NCBI RefSeq assembly: GCF_000006405.1
Contig: NW_003200744.1
Coordinates: 1 to 64,000 of the forward strand
Length of the DNA: 64,000 nucleotides
Reading direction: 5' to 3'
Source: Perkinsus marinus ATCC 50983
Lineage: Eukaryota > Perkinsozoa > Perkinsida > Perkinsidae
How positions within the stretch are numbered: the first letter of the stretch is position 1; each line of letters opens with the position of its first letter. Positions 9,024 through 23,415 of the stretch are shown piece after piece. The position numbers and the translations under genes were made by a program. The notes under the pieces are model-generated. The model was not told the origin of the DNA. It searched no databases and saw only the letters and a list, made by a program, of their open reading frames with translations.

Positions 9024-10739
9024 ATGGCATGTGGCACACTGTAAAGATGTATGTAATTGTTGAATACTCTCTCGTATATGCATGGGCCTATCGAAACTCA
9101 TACTCTTCCTGCCTGGACAGCTACTGCCCTCCAATAACATCAGCGATGATGCAGTAGTCTCAAGGCTTGAAACTTCACGTGCAGGTGACGAGGAATCTAA
9201 ACGGCTTGTGATCATGCCACACGACACGAACTACACACACCTGCGGAGCTCATCACATTAGGCGAAGGTTCACCAGAATGTTGCGGCGGTGACGGAGACC
9301 TCATTTGCTGCACCCCACTTCCACCGCTGCTATAATGTACTTCGAATGCTCGGCTTCGATCTCTCTCTTTATATTCCATGAGTTCACGATCTACAGTAAC
9401 ACAGCGGATGCATCATGCCTTTTGTGGGAGGGGGCTCACTGAGTTGTTGATTGTCCTTCAGTAGAGCCTCCATGATTTGCTGGTTGATTTTAAGCTGTCG
9501 GGTAAGATATTCAACGTGCTGCTGGAGTTCGACAACCTACAGCGACTCCGTATTAGAGTTCCTATGAGGCTGAGCGGATCACTACATTTGTTAGCTGAGT
9601 AGTCGAGTTTATTCTATTGACTTTAAAGCGCTCTCGACAATTGTCGCGCTTCAGTGCAGGCTCATTCCTGGCTGTCGACCGTACTCGACTCGTCGAGAGC
9701 GACACATTGTCATAGAATGGTAGTCCAGTTCTTCCTATCCGTTGTATCTTATACGCGCAGAGATGCTGAGCATGATCTCACGTGGAGAATTCAGGATCGA
9801 ATTCCCCACCCGCGACCTATCTGAAGTCTCCTTGGGCCTAGATAACGCCTTGGTCCTACCAACTCTCCCAAAACGATCTGTTGGAAGTGTTTCCTCAGAC
9901 AGCGTACTTCGGAATTGATGATTATTATTTCCTTGAAAATGCCAATAAGGTGGCCTCTACCAGCGACCAAGAAGTGCTGGGTTTACTGTTTGAGGTGCGA
10001 CGTTGATCGCCATTCGAAGATGCTGTTGTTGTTGCTACTGCTACAAGTCCAGTGGGGGCTTTCACTGGGTACCATGATTCTTGATTCGATGGCAGTCTAG
10101 ATTCCGCCTTAGATGGAATCGAAGAGTGGATCAATGCCGACGGCGCTAGTAGAGTAGTTGACGAGTTGAGGTCCCTAACAGAAGTTCCATCCCTGGTCCA
10201 ACGCCTTTCATCGTGCATTGTACCTAGTTCTGCAGGAGTCCGTACGTAGTAAGATCGGACTGTCGGTCGTTGTAGTATGTCCAGGAGGAATTGTTGTGGT
10301 AGAGAACTCCCCTCGTCTACACTGTGTACGTTGCTTTACAGAATCCCTTGGTGGAGCGAACATCAAACACACACAGTGGAATGAGACTGATGAGGATGAT
10401 AGTATAACCCTGATGATGATCAATAGCAAACAGCATTAGTAGGTAGCCTGGTTCACAACGTTCAACATGACGACGGTCAGGTTGGCTAACTTAGCCAACA
10501 TCCCATGGTCAACTCTTATGCCAACGTATCAGGACTACAACACCGATATGGTAGTATGAGAGAAACTGTTTAGTAGAGACGAATGTCACAGTCCATCAGA
10601 AGATCCGACAGTAAGTAGTAGACCAACAAGCGATGATCTGCGAGCGCTCCATTTCGAGCTTCGTAGTCAAATATCTCAACTCATCCCAACAACCCTCGAC
10701 CAACAGGGCTCTTCGTACCAGTGCTTCCTCCACAGAATG
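9024..10739 (+). CDS. Uncharacterised multi-exon protein
   Basis: Exons in the middle and 3' part join in phase. A segment with SALDNCRASVQAHSW leads through a 43-nt intron to an exon reading EFPTRDLSEVSLGLDNAL. A 46-nt intron ending in a strong pyrimidine tract (TTTCCTCAG) leads to TAYFGIDDYYFLENANK. Later exons carry DSALDGIEEWINADGASRV, then GIVVVENSPRLHC. A 38-nt intron and an exact 52-nt intron (10481-10532) follow, then a Ser-rich C-terminus ending near 10739. Two junctions near 9981-10095 remain uncertain. The 5' exons (ATG at 9024; a plus-strand exon near 9468-9598) are tentative. No family was recognised; FGIDDYYFLE hints at a BTB/KCTD-like fold but this is weak. Confidence 0.5.
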
Positions 10740-11551
10740 AACTCCCCTGTTCTTACCCTCCCAGCAAGCCGCACCTGTATCTGGCGATTCGGGAGACTCT
10801 CTCAGTTCCCCCCGGTGATATGATTAAAGGAAATAAAACGTCGGTAATCATAGATGTCCAATCTGACTCTCAAGCCTATCAAATGACCGATGACCATGAG
10901 CTAAAATGTACGTGTTCTTTGATTCATCATGTATTAGAGTAGCATCACTCTCGGTTTTCCCCTGGGTAAGGCTTATAGCCCCTGCAACTCCTGGCTCGTC
11001 ATCATAAAATATGCTAGCCCTTGGAGGAGATATCGATGATATAGAAGAAAGATGCTCTATACTGTCCATGACAGTCTATAATTTGGTTCTCTCCTTGCTG
11101 CGTGTATCCTGCATCAGTATACCCGTGCTTCCTGCATACCATATCGTTAGCTGTGTAGGAGCACAGGTACGTACAGAGGCATGTACACCCTGTAACGTTG
11201 GGAGATTGATAGCCAATTATTGCCCACATTTTGTAAGGCATCGCTTTGAACTCACAATGGAAAAACTAATATAATTCACGGTGTGGGGTATCTGCAGCAG
11301 CCCATCATACCCATGCTTCCTTCCCCACTGCCAGTATCAGCTATACGCCTGATCAAACTGGGATTAACTGATCGAACGTGATCCCCCCGCTAAGAGGGCA
11401 AATCCTGCGAGATCATTGTGTAATCGATTCAGGTGAGGAGGCGGTTGATATCCAAGCGAAAAGAAGCGCGTGGTTCGAGAGCTACTACAATTCATCCATT
11501 GAGCAATGGTTGGGTATTAGACTGGGTATGCCACTCATCGAAGTGAAATGA
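10740..11551 (+). CDS. Uncharacterised plus-strand exons, possibly the 3' part of the preceding gene
   Basis: Coding-like stretches on the plus strand include LYLAIRETLSVPP near 10770, LALGGDIDDIEERCSIL near 11014, PSPLPVSAIRLIKLGLTD near 11320 and a clear last exon at about 11435-11551. That exon reads EEAVDIQAKRSAWFESYY and ends MPLIEVK before TGA. The exon chain could not be closed in phase by eye, so limits are approximate. Continuation of the gene to the left is as likely as a separate gene. The next gene downstream faces the other way. Confidence 0.35.
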
Positions 11552-11703
11552 AGAAGCTACTGCTGAGGCATTCCCACACAGTGCCCCCGAATGTTAACTA
11601 CAATCCCGTTTGATACAGTAGAAACAACGTTGGAGGATGGGGATCAATAGTTAGAGCGTTAGCGGATATAGGAAAACGTGAACTAAGTTGAAGTAATGCG
11701 CCA

Positions 11704-12637
11704 CTATTGAGTATCATTAGCAGCATTTGCTTTCTTTTGCTGGCGACGATCCTTCTTAGCTTGGAATTTGGCCTTCTTAACAGCGATCTCGCCCTCGTTG
11801 AGGGTACGCTTCTTATTGGCAACCCGTCTCTCCTTCATCTTCAGTTTACGTTTCATTTTACGGCTTATCTTATCTGAGATAGAGTAAGCTCATGTCAGTG
11901 ATGTTATGAACAAGATCACCTGGAGAGGAGGCTGCATCTTCCGCGTGTGGTGCCTTGGAGTCTGCAGCCGTGGTAGAAGAGACTGCCTTGTAGGGGGCTT
12001 TCTCATCATCTCCTACATAAAACACGAGAACACCCCTGCAATACGATATCTGAAAAGTCCAGTAGACATACCCGCATCTCCTGGACCAGATTCCTTCCCT
12101 CCTTGTTGTTGTTGTTGTTGCCGGTGGAGACGATTCAAATGGGCCTTACTGGCTTCATGCTTTTCAAGATCACCGTGGCTAAGTAATAGTTTCTCAGGGC
12201 ATAGATGACACCGGAATTGCTCAGCATAAGCATTAACCTTGGGTACAACCTCGTGTCCATCGTCTCCGTCATCACCTAGAGCAATGACCAGGATACGGCG
12301 AGAGGAACAGCAGCAATCATTAGGAAACATACCCAACTCCTCGGATAATATTACCCATTTCGTCTTCCTCTTCTATCAACTCTTCCTCTCCTTCAGAGGA
12401 ACTACTGCAGGAAGTGTCACCCTCTACGATAGCTGATAGGGGCATCATAGCACGCTGAAGGAGACCAACAGGTCAATACATCTACCTCTAGCACTGGACC
12501 ACTACCTGTAGTCTCCGCTTCTGTTTATCACTGAGCTCCTTGAACTCATCGCCATCATCGTCACTATCTGATGCATCGCTATCCTCGTTGAACTGGGCAC
12601 GGCTTATTCTATCGAGACCGAGGACTCGTTTAAACAT
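11704..12637 (-). CDS. Zinc-finger protein with basic, lysine-rich C-terminus
   Basis: The start MFKRVLGLDRISRAQFNE leads into an acidic Ser/Asp stretch and then KQKRRLQ. A 51-nt intron is followed by a second acidic exon (SSSEGEEELIEEEDE). The next exon carries one U1/C2H2-like finger, FRCHLCPEKLLLSHGDLEKH (C-x2-C...H-x5-H), followed by a poly-Gln run. The last exon is a long Lys/Arg helix (KMKRKLKMKERRVANKK) ending at TAG. The acidic-finger-basic layout is typical of nucleolar or RNA-associated proteins. No ortholog was identified. The gene is the 5'-most reading end of the minus-strand array and converges with the genes on its left. Confidence 0.65.
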
Positions 12638-12945
12638 CAGAGTGAGGGAAAGATTGACAAGCTAGGACACGTCCGTGGTATCATACATTGTCATGGATCG
12701 GTTCTACTATAGTTCCTTCCTCATCCGAGAGAAGCGTGCCTTTCCGATATGATACGTTAAAGACCAACCCAAATTGACAGTTACACATATAGACAAATGC
12801 TAAATGTTGATCACACTTGGGACTGAGTAGCTGAGGTCAAAGCTGCTCTCCCACACATCTCAGTCAGCCATGCCCGTTTGATAGTAGTCCAGACCAAGTT
12901 TTCTCGTTTGTTGAGATCCTTGCTTTTAGAAGTAGTACCTAAATT

Positions 12946-15488
12946 CTACGGATACGGGAATCCAAGCATACCGGCGAGTTCATCACCTAGAGTCGTTTGG
13001 ACGAGATATATAACTTCCAGCGAATACCGTAATCTGATAAGCTTGTAAGATGAGCCAAAAGTGTTGCTATGCTGTTTAACGAAAAGACGGGCCACCAAGT
13101 TGGCTCTGGTATAATCTGAGACTAATACGATGGATTTTTGGATAACAGTGAGGGAGAGGTCTTACTATTCTCGAGTAAGTTAGCAACTACCCGATGCATC
13201 AAGCATAGTGCTAGAGATTCATCGTTATCCGGCATATTATCATGGATAATGTTGTAGGCCGCAGCCCATGCCTCGTCCGTTTTATCGTAATTATAGAGCT
13301 GAAGCTCACTAAAGGAGATAAAAGTAGGATTAGGTGCGAGTTGATACCAGCAACAATCCAGCAATACCCAATGCCCTCAGCTTGGGGCCCATCACGTAGT
13401 ACTACCTCACTGCTAACCAGATGAGCGTTTCTATCAGGGCTTTCGTGCCCAATACTTGACGATGTGGCCCATCCTCAACTTGGAATGATCGATTGAGCAA
13501 CTCTGTGCACATTTCCGCCCGCTGTGATGCTGTAGCAACCGCAAGGGAGTCATTCAAATCCTCCGATAAAACGAGCATCTCCACACTGTTATTTCCATCC
13601 TTATGGTCAACTTGGCCTGAGCCAGAATTCATAATGCACGCAACACGTAGATGGTCATAATACCTTCCACCTCCTCTACCTCATCAACACATCTAGGACA
13701 TGCACAGATAAAGTCTCTATGCTCGAGCTGCTTCCTACGCACTGCAATGCTTGAGGATAGGTACCTTAGGACCAGGTACTGATCAAAACCCACACACCTT
13801 CCTGCAGTACTCGTGTTCGAAGTAGCTTATGGTAAGTTGCTCACCACGGTTGATGTCACGATTCGTGACGAAATGTTGGCATGTGCCTACCGCGAAGCGA
13901 TTAACCTGCAACAAACTCTCCAAGGCGCGAGGGTACATCTCCGATAATGCCTACATTGGGAGAACAACTATGGTTGAAACCAGAAGCTTTGGCATAAAGC
14001 CCAATACCACTTAGGCCAGCGAATACCTACGGTCAATTGAGGAATAGGAAGTGATCTCTAGCCACAAGCCTACTACTACTACCTCTTGATATATGGTCAT
14101 CTCAGGGCATGTCTCGAATCCTAGAATATTAAACCTACACTTCTGGTGAATAACTTCCGGGTCCATCGCATTCTCTTGGCTCTCTTCACTGAAGAATGTA
14201 CAGGTAACGAACCTTAATCCCAAATGCCTAATGGTTGCATACCAACGAGGATGCAACCCCTTGAGGTGATCTTTCCAATAATCATTGCCTCTGGACAGGA
14301 CATCAGTTATGATAACCCGAGTGAGGAGTTCGCTTTCAGTGAGGTCGTCTATCATCAAGCAAACCGATTCATTACCTAATCATATGACCTCCCCGTCCCT
14401 ACTACCTCCTCCCAGCCCTACACCCTCTTCCTCTTCTATCTCTCTGAGGGATTCTATGTCTACATCATATAGATGTGCCAATGGCAGCTCAGAGAGTAGG
14501 AGCGTACCTGACGCCTGTAAGATAGATCGATTACAAATCATGCGAGGTACCCTCTGGTATATCATCCTTAGCAAACCAACCATTACCCTCCCCTTCGGAG
14601 TCCTCCAATGCGATGCAATGGTTAATATAATACGATCCAGGCAGATCCCCTTCAGATACTCGCCCACGGGCAAGCATGGATCTGCTGTCAGCATTCGAGG
14701 ATAGTTCAAGGCTGACCTACACGTATAAGGTATACCGTAAAGGAGATCGCTCTAAGCATTATCTAGAGCTAACATGTCTCCTTGGACGAAGCCATTTGAT
14801 GATATCATCATAGTCAGTAGTAGCATGATCATCCTAGCACCTTTAGCATTTCACCGTCTTCATTCCCCTGCAGGAAGTCTAACACCTGCGACATCTGCTT
14901 GGCGATATCCACAGGAAAGACGGGCATCCGATCATAAAAGAGAAACAGAAGCCTAGTGACATCATCAATCGGGTACGTCACATCATCGCTATCTGTTCCG
15001 TTGCGAATAGCCGTGAATAGGGCAGCGAAGTCCTGATCCTGGCACTACATACAACTGAGTGAAAATAATTGCAGAGAAAGTTGGGATGGATAATCGATCC
15101 GGGGATCTCTCGCACTTTCGATTCAGAGGCTAAAACGCGTTTTTAGCACTGAGTACACGCATTGATTTGCGTGTCCTCTAGTTCAGAATTCGGCAGAGAG
15201 GTTGCCTACAGCTGGCATTGATAACACTATTGGCACTTCTCGGTCATAATCAGTTGTTTGAATCCGATACCATGTGCGCACCATCATTACGCATGCCAAG
15301 AGTAGTCAGGTCAGGGCTACCGAGATGTTCAAGGAGACTTCGCCATTGGTGGCATCTTGTTCGTCATCAGTCGGAGGAGACATCGACGACATGATAGTCA
15401 GGAGAGCAATGCTTATAGCCTCAGGTGGGTAAGCCATTTGATTCCCCTCCACTGCGAACTCAACTCGCCACACATAAAAGGGGTGCAT
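12946..15488 (-). CDS. SMYD-like SET-domain protein (putative lysine methyltransferase)
   Basis: Spliced exons show the split SET core: ASGTLLLSELPL near the start, then GIGLYAKASGFNHSCSPNVG with the NHSCxPN motif. A 19-nt or somewhat longer gap follows, then NRDINRGEQLTISYFEHEY with the catalytic Tyr. Last come RRKQLEHRDFICACPRC, the Cys-rich post-SET motif. C-terminal exons are helical and TPR-like (DKTDEAWAAAYNIIHDN). Upstream exons (FAALFTAIRNGTDSDD; DLLYGIPYTCRSALNYPR) appear to belong to the same chain and would give an unusual N-terminal helical extension. No MYND zinc finger was seen, unlike animal SMYD1-3. The start at 15488 is tentative. Substrate is unknown. Confidence 0.75.
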
Positions 15489-15702
15489 ACAATCACTCAC
15501 TCAAGATGAAGGGGCATCGTCATTAATATCGTCCAACACATCCATAACATGTTGGCAAAAAATAAGTAGCCAAATGGCATCATACCTCGTTCATTGCGAT
15601 GATTATGATAATCATAATAATAGTAGAAGAAACTGCATCATCATCAACTACGCTGCCGATGCCGTAGTGGAACGTCAAACGAAGCGAGCCTAATGGCATA
15701 GA

Positions 15703-16572
15703 CTAAGCAACAGCATCAACACAATGGAAGTATAATTTCCATACTACGGAGCAACGATATATGATAATGATGAGGGCACCGTTATGATCAGCAGCGAGAG
15801 GAGAGGAGGTGTTCATCCAGTGGAGCCATGGCTCACAACAAATCACATTTCCAACTCGTGCTGAAGTCTTCGATGAACTGCTAACCCTTATGGAGTAGAC
15901 CAATTGGGAAGACTTCTCAACAAGGTGAGAATTACCCAGATATCTCTCCAGCTCCGCGCGTTGAGCCTCGAGAAACATCCAGACTCTGGATTTCAGAGCC
16001 TGAGATGCATGATTGGTGCAATACGTATGAATAGGACACACCGTAATGGACGATATTTGGCAGACGACTTGGGTCTAAGAAGGCTAGACCTTGCATGAGA
16101 AAGGAGATATCGTTGTTGCTCTGGTCCAATACTAGGGATATCGATTGGTATTGCAGAGTTGGCATGCATACAGAATGCAGGGGGACACTATCGGTTCGGC
16201 ATTGACTATATATACCACCGAAAATACCCATTTCGGACAATACGCTATCCAGAGACGATCGATGGTAGACTATGAAGAGTGTAGAGACTCTCACGGTGGT
16301 TGGAGAGTGGGATGTCGCTTCTTGCTGTTGTTGCTGCTGTTGGGCAGGTCGCATTACCGGAACAAAGAGTTTCAACTCAGGACCTGACAGATATGGCAAG
16401 CGGAATAACGTAACCGCGAGAATATCTCAGACAGCATACTCCTAAGTGGAGAGGTGTCGTGCAGTCTCTGCATCGATGGGACTGGTGGATCCCCGCCAAC
16501 GGGGTCAGGCCCGGAATGAGGCGACGTTCCGTTGTGGTTTACCAGGCGACGAGAGCCCACTTGAACTAACAT
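15703..16572 (-). CDS. Uncharacterised multi-exon protein
   Basis: The first exon starts at an ATG at 16572 and reads MLVQVGSRRLVNHNG…SMLSEIFSRLRYSACHICQ. A GT follows, and a later exon carries SLDSVLSEMGIFGG and DQSNNDISFLMQGLAFL. The last clear exon reads ALKSRVWMFLEAQRAELERY, an amphipathic helix. A poly-Gln stretch near 16330 may be coding or intronic. Intron phases were only partly resolved and the stop at 15703 is one option. No family was recognised. The neighbours on both sides lie on the same strand. Confidence 0.45.
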
Positions 16573-17641
16573 GTGAGACTATGTGAGCCCAGAGTGTTCA
16601 CCACGACTAGGCCTCACACTACATAGTCACAGCTGATATTGCTGTTCTCGTCGCGAGTCGGTGAACAGAGCGCTAGTGGTGGTGCTATGGGAGGAGGGAC
16701 TGGAGGAGGTAGGAGATGTGGGGGGTATTGCTCCGTCCATAGAGAGCCCAATGCTTCCCAACGACTGAATAACAGACTCATGGTGTACCACTCATAGCAG
16801 TAAGACTAGTGAAATCTCCAGGCAGGGTTGTACCCCTAATGATATGGGAGACGGCAGTGCAATACTAAAGTGTAGATCAGCAGTCCAAGACTCTCATATC
16901 AAACCCTACTCCCCAAGCATTCATTAACATGACTCTCTGAGAAGTTCGATGAGGGAAAACCCCGGGGCTGCCATTTAGGAAGTCATCCGGATCAACAACA
17001 GCCATAACGACTCTTCGAAATATGGTTCATTAGCAGCCTACAGCTCCAAGTTACCCTTTGGTCAGGATCTCGACTCCACTCGGCCTGATGTTGATCATGT
17101 GCTAACATTGTGCCCCCCTAACGATATCGATAATACATATAAGCGGGCCATAAGTCGTGTGTACTCACTCGGTAGCAGTGAGCTCACGTCCCTTTTTATT
17201 GTCTACTTTATCCTACTCTTTCACGAAGCACAGGCCCTATTTACGGATTCGTAAAGCCTAAATAAGCATCCCATCATACACGAGAGCTTCTATCCCGAAC
17301 TTCTAGCTACTGCAGGATTGTGTATTAGCCGTGTACTAAAGGCTTGCTATTGACCATGACAACAACAGTGATAGCTAAGTTTGACAGGATAGAGTCGCAC
17401 AGAGATCTTGAGATCACCGGGATGTTACAACTACATAACACAACAACTAGTGTTCAAAGGAACAACGAACGGAGTAGCGTTCTACACGCGTTCATCGAGT
17501 GAATATGATAAACAGTCACTAAACTCCATTCCGAATAGTTTGTGATAAGAAATCAACTCCGATAATGAGCAACGGATACAACATTCACAGAGCCATCGTA
17601 CTCATCGTCATCATCATCAGCAGTTGTTGTTGTTGTATAGT
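16573..17641. other. Intergenic, no gene seen
   Basis: About 1.07 kb between two minus-strand genes. Neither strand has a long or spliceable coding frame, and no tRNA or repeat family was recognised. It may contain the upstream region of the preceding gene and the 3' region of thioredoxin reductase. Confidence 0.5.
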
Positions 17642-19960
<2,319 letters not shown>

Positions 19961-20109
19961 ATAATAATAATAACTTGAACTATAACAGCGAGCTACAACT
20001 TGTAGGAGATCTGGGAGACAGCCAGGCAACACAACACAATGTATTGTCATTGTTAGCGACAATCCTCCATGGAATATGAACGTGGATCCCACCAAAGATA
20101 GTTCTCCTA

Positions 20110-22732
20110 CTACCCATATGGAGCACCATCGTTCCTATTATTGTCATTCATCTTCTTTTCACGTTCTCGTCTCTTAGCAATATCCCGTTTGGACCTAGCT
20201 TTGAGTTCTTCTCTTGTGAAAGGCCCTGAGACACGAGTAATCCATGATACCATGAACCAAAGCGTAGGACTCTGATCATCGTCATCATCCTCATCATCAT
20301 CTTCCATCTCTGAGTCATCCGAGTAATCCTCTATGGTCGAAGGCAACTTGATCGTCATGAATGCTAGAGACATACATTTGATCACAATACGAGGGAATGG
20401 TCTCGTTTCTACCCGATGACGTGCCCGCATCATTCGGCTTGGACGATGACGACGCTGGCGCTACTGCAACCACTGCCTTGGGCATGAGGTATTTGTCTCC
20501 AATAGCGTAATCAGCTTCACCAGTCTCCTCACTAACAACGGCTACTTGAGAGGCAGCATATACTCGGAGAATCTCGTTGACAGCTGACCAACACATGATG
20601 CTGGTGACGATGCAGCACAGGGCACGGTTCATTGCACGAGTGTATTACCCTTCTCTATGACTCCTAGATAGGATAGCATGGCAGATTCCGAGACGACTGC
20701 CTCATTCAGACCGTGACTACCCGTCTCGTCCTCAAAGTCGTCTAGCACAGCTAGCGGAGGAGGATCACAACCCAAGAAATTGAATATCGACTGTATACCA
20801 GCGCGAACCTAAGATGATAACAAATACCCTCAACGAGCAGCCATCATAGAAGCTTACGCCAGTCAAGGTATTCAATGCCTGTTGGTACCTCAACTCGTAG
20901 CTCTCTGCCTTCCTGTCCGCCTTATTCCACTTCCTCTCGAGTTGCGACAGGAACTCTGGCGACACTGCGTCGGTGGTAGGCCTTTTACCTGTAGTATCAC
21001 ACGAATCGAGATCTCTTATCAATCAGAACACGCTACCTGTGGATAATTTACCAGGAGGCGACTCGTCGACTTTCAGGGAGTCAAACTCCCGGGTCAAATC
21101 TGTAATAGAGGCTTCGAGCTTCTTTATATCTTCTGAGAGTTGATTGGCGTAGTTGAGGAGCGAGAAGTTCTGATCTTCCGCAGTTATGAAGTTCTGTACC
21201 TACCATGAATCGGAAGAGTACTGATAAACTTCGAGCCCACAACAACACTTACCAGCTCGTTGATATCTGTGATGCCTGTAGCACTCTGAATCTTACTAAA
21301 AGCTTCGTCGTAAACTTCAATCTGGCAGTCGATAATGAGAATGCCTATATAATACAAACAACGGTATGACCTTATCTGCCGTCATACGAATATCGGCCTT
21401 GTCCTCACTTGTCCCCATTTCATCCTAAGATGATGATCTCTAATAACAGGATAACCCACTAGTCCTACATTAAGATTATCTAGAGCGAGAACGTCAGAGT
21501 TGCCACTCTTCCCAGAATCCTCTATCCGAGACCTCTCTTTCTGCCTTATGAAGTCCTGATATAACAAGCTTGTAAGGATGACCTCCATAATAGACTCACC
21601 TTCATCTTCTTATCATTCTCAATAAGGCGGCCCAGTTCTTTCCACTCCTTCTCGAACTCGTGGTGCTCTCTATCGGCTTGCTGCTTGAGAGCTGTCATTT
21701 GAGCCTACCACAGGCAAGCAAGACTTGCCTAAAGTCATTCACCAGATCGCTACTACTCACCTGAGCCTGATCCCGGGCTTCGTATGCTGCATTGGCCTGC
21801 TCAATGATGTTGGCCATTTCCTTCTTCTTCTCTTGAAGTTCTATCTACAACAACAAGACGATAACATTCATGAAACATTATCATGTGATACCTCGAGCTT
21901 CCTATAGATGGAGTCGAATACAACCCTTTCCCTCCTCAAAGTATCGATCCGATCCCGTAATCTGGTGTTAACTGCGATGACCTACAAATACACCTATCAC
22001 ATACATACGAATGCGACCGAGTTAATTTACTTCATTGAACTTCTGAAGGTTCTTCTCAAGCCGGTTGTCCAGGACTTTGACCTGCTTTTCAATCGCCTCG
22101 TCAGTCTCCTTAGCGGCATTGATCCCACCTCGGCGAGCTGAGAGAAACAAGTGTCGTCGCTCGAAAGGCTACGCCAAGAACGAGCTCAGGGACTTACCAA
22201 GCTCTTCTCGCAGAGAACGAATCTTATCTTCGAGGACCCCAATACGATCATCAATCTACACAATGGACCGGTTGAATAGGGACTACACTAACTGAATACC
22301 CACCACTTTTCCTCGAGCAGCCTCATCCCTCAATCGGGCGTCGACGCGATCCTTCTCCTCCTAAAACAACATCATGAGCAGGATAATACACCGGGCGGGA
22401 GACCAACCGGGAGCAAGTCAAGTGTAGATTACCTCTATCCTATGTAATCGCTCTGTACCAAGCTTATGCTCAGACTTTGAAGACGTAAAGGCTCTGGTAT
22501 CATTAAGCTCTTGCTTCATCTTCTTGTTCTCTCGAGATAGCTTCATGATAGTCGCTCTCTGTTTGCGTATAACACCTTGGGACACCTCACTGTAGTTGCG
22601 CTTATCGTTCTCCAAAACCCGAAAGTTCCGTTGTAGTTGTTGAATCTCGGCTTCAATAGACTTCCTCTCGGCATCAGTCGGGGGAGGAGCAGCAGAAGCA
22701 GCAGCACCAAAACCTCGAGTAGGGTTAACCAT
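20110..22732 (-). CDS. Outer dynein arm docking protein, ODAD1/CCDC114-CCDC63 (Chlamydomonas DC2) type
   Basis: Long coiled-coil protein. The first exon reads TDAERKSIEAEIQQLQRNF, then GVIRKQRATIMKLSRENKKM, the conserved N-terminal helix of the DC2/CCDC63/CCDC114 family. Middle exons are coiled coil over about 21.0-22.4 kb. Towards the end are GIQSIFNFLGCDPPPLAVLDD and AMLSYLGVIEKG, matching the family's C-terminal globular motif. An acidic run and a tail with GPFTREELKARSKRDIAKRR follow. The protein would anchor outer dynein arms on doublet microtubules, so the organism has a motile flagellum. The stop is at 20110. A 45-nt intron lies before the last exon. Confidence 0.8.
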
Positions 22733-22926
22733 CACACTAAACCTGGCAGTTACTCACGCTACTACAACAACCACGATAATTGATCGAACTAGTCGACTAC
22801 CGAACCATCACCATAGCTAAAAGCTCTACTCCATCCAAATCAGAAGTTCCTCGAGGAATAGCGCAGCGCATTGTTGTTCTTCGAGCGTTGTGTTATAACG
22901 GAGACAGGAGTAATGATGATATCATA

Positions 22927-23178
22927 CTACACGGATCTACCGTTGTCCCGCTTCAACACTACATTGCTCATAGCTTGGATGTCCCATCCAGGATGGGATA
23001 CAACGATTGCTACAATGTCGATGCAATGCAATGCTAACTGCTTCACGTGGACGGACTGATTTTTCCCACTAAAGTCGCCTCGATGCATCGCTCCGCCGAC
23101 AGCGCGATTTTCAAGTACAAAATTCATGGTGATTTCCACTTCCATCATTCGAGGAGCTAGACCAGCGATGACTGTCAT
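22927..23178 (-). CDS. Hypothetical protein
   Basis: A minus-strand frame reads GLAPRMMEVEITMNFVLENRAV and then VKQLALHCIDIVAIVVSH. It could be one exon of a small gene whose other exons lie to 22790. The plus strand is also open here, so strand assignment is not secure. No family was recognised. Confidence 0.25.
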   Translation of the reverse strand: MTVIAGLAPRMMEVEITMNFVLENRAVGGAMHRGDFSGKNQSVHVKQLALHCIDIVAIVVSHPGWDIQAMSNVVLKRDNGRSV

Positions 23179-23415
23179 ACTTAATTCAAGCTGGGATGAA
23201 GACACCAGGGAGGCGTCTGTGTGTCTGCATTAGTCGCTAAACGGGCATAGCAACCTCGAGTATGTTCCACTACAGCAGTATAATGCTACCAGCTCTTCTG
23301 GAATGCATTAATATTTAGATGGATCTACCGTAGATATTCCAGGCGGTTGATGAGTTGCTATCATTGAAGTCGTCATTCAAGCTCATCTGTGACAACTCAA
23401 TATCTCGCCGAAGGA

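Noticed and set aside
9400-9540. Minus-strand coiled-coil exon
   Set aside because: The opposite strand is also open with a better protein-like reading and agrees in direction with the flanking plus-strand gene.
9925-10218. 97-codon minus-strand frame
   Set aside because: It is the shadow of plus-strand exons that join in phase. Its composition, rich in Ser/Thr/Arg, is typical of an antisense frame.
10004-10559. In-frame TGA codons (10004, 10082, 10557) suggesting TGA read as tryptophan
   Set aside because: The third is removed by splicing: a 52-nt intron (10481-10532) puts the next exon in a frame where TGA falls after a GT donor. The first two can lie in short introns. All recognised genes use TGG for Trp and no internal TGA.
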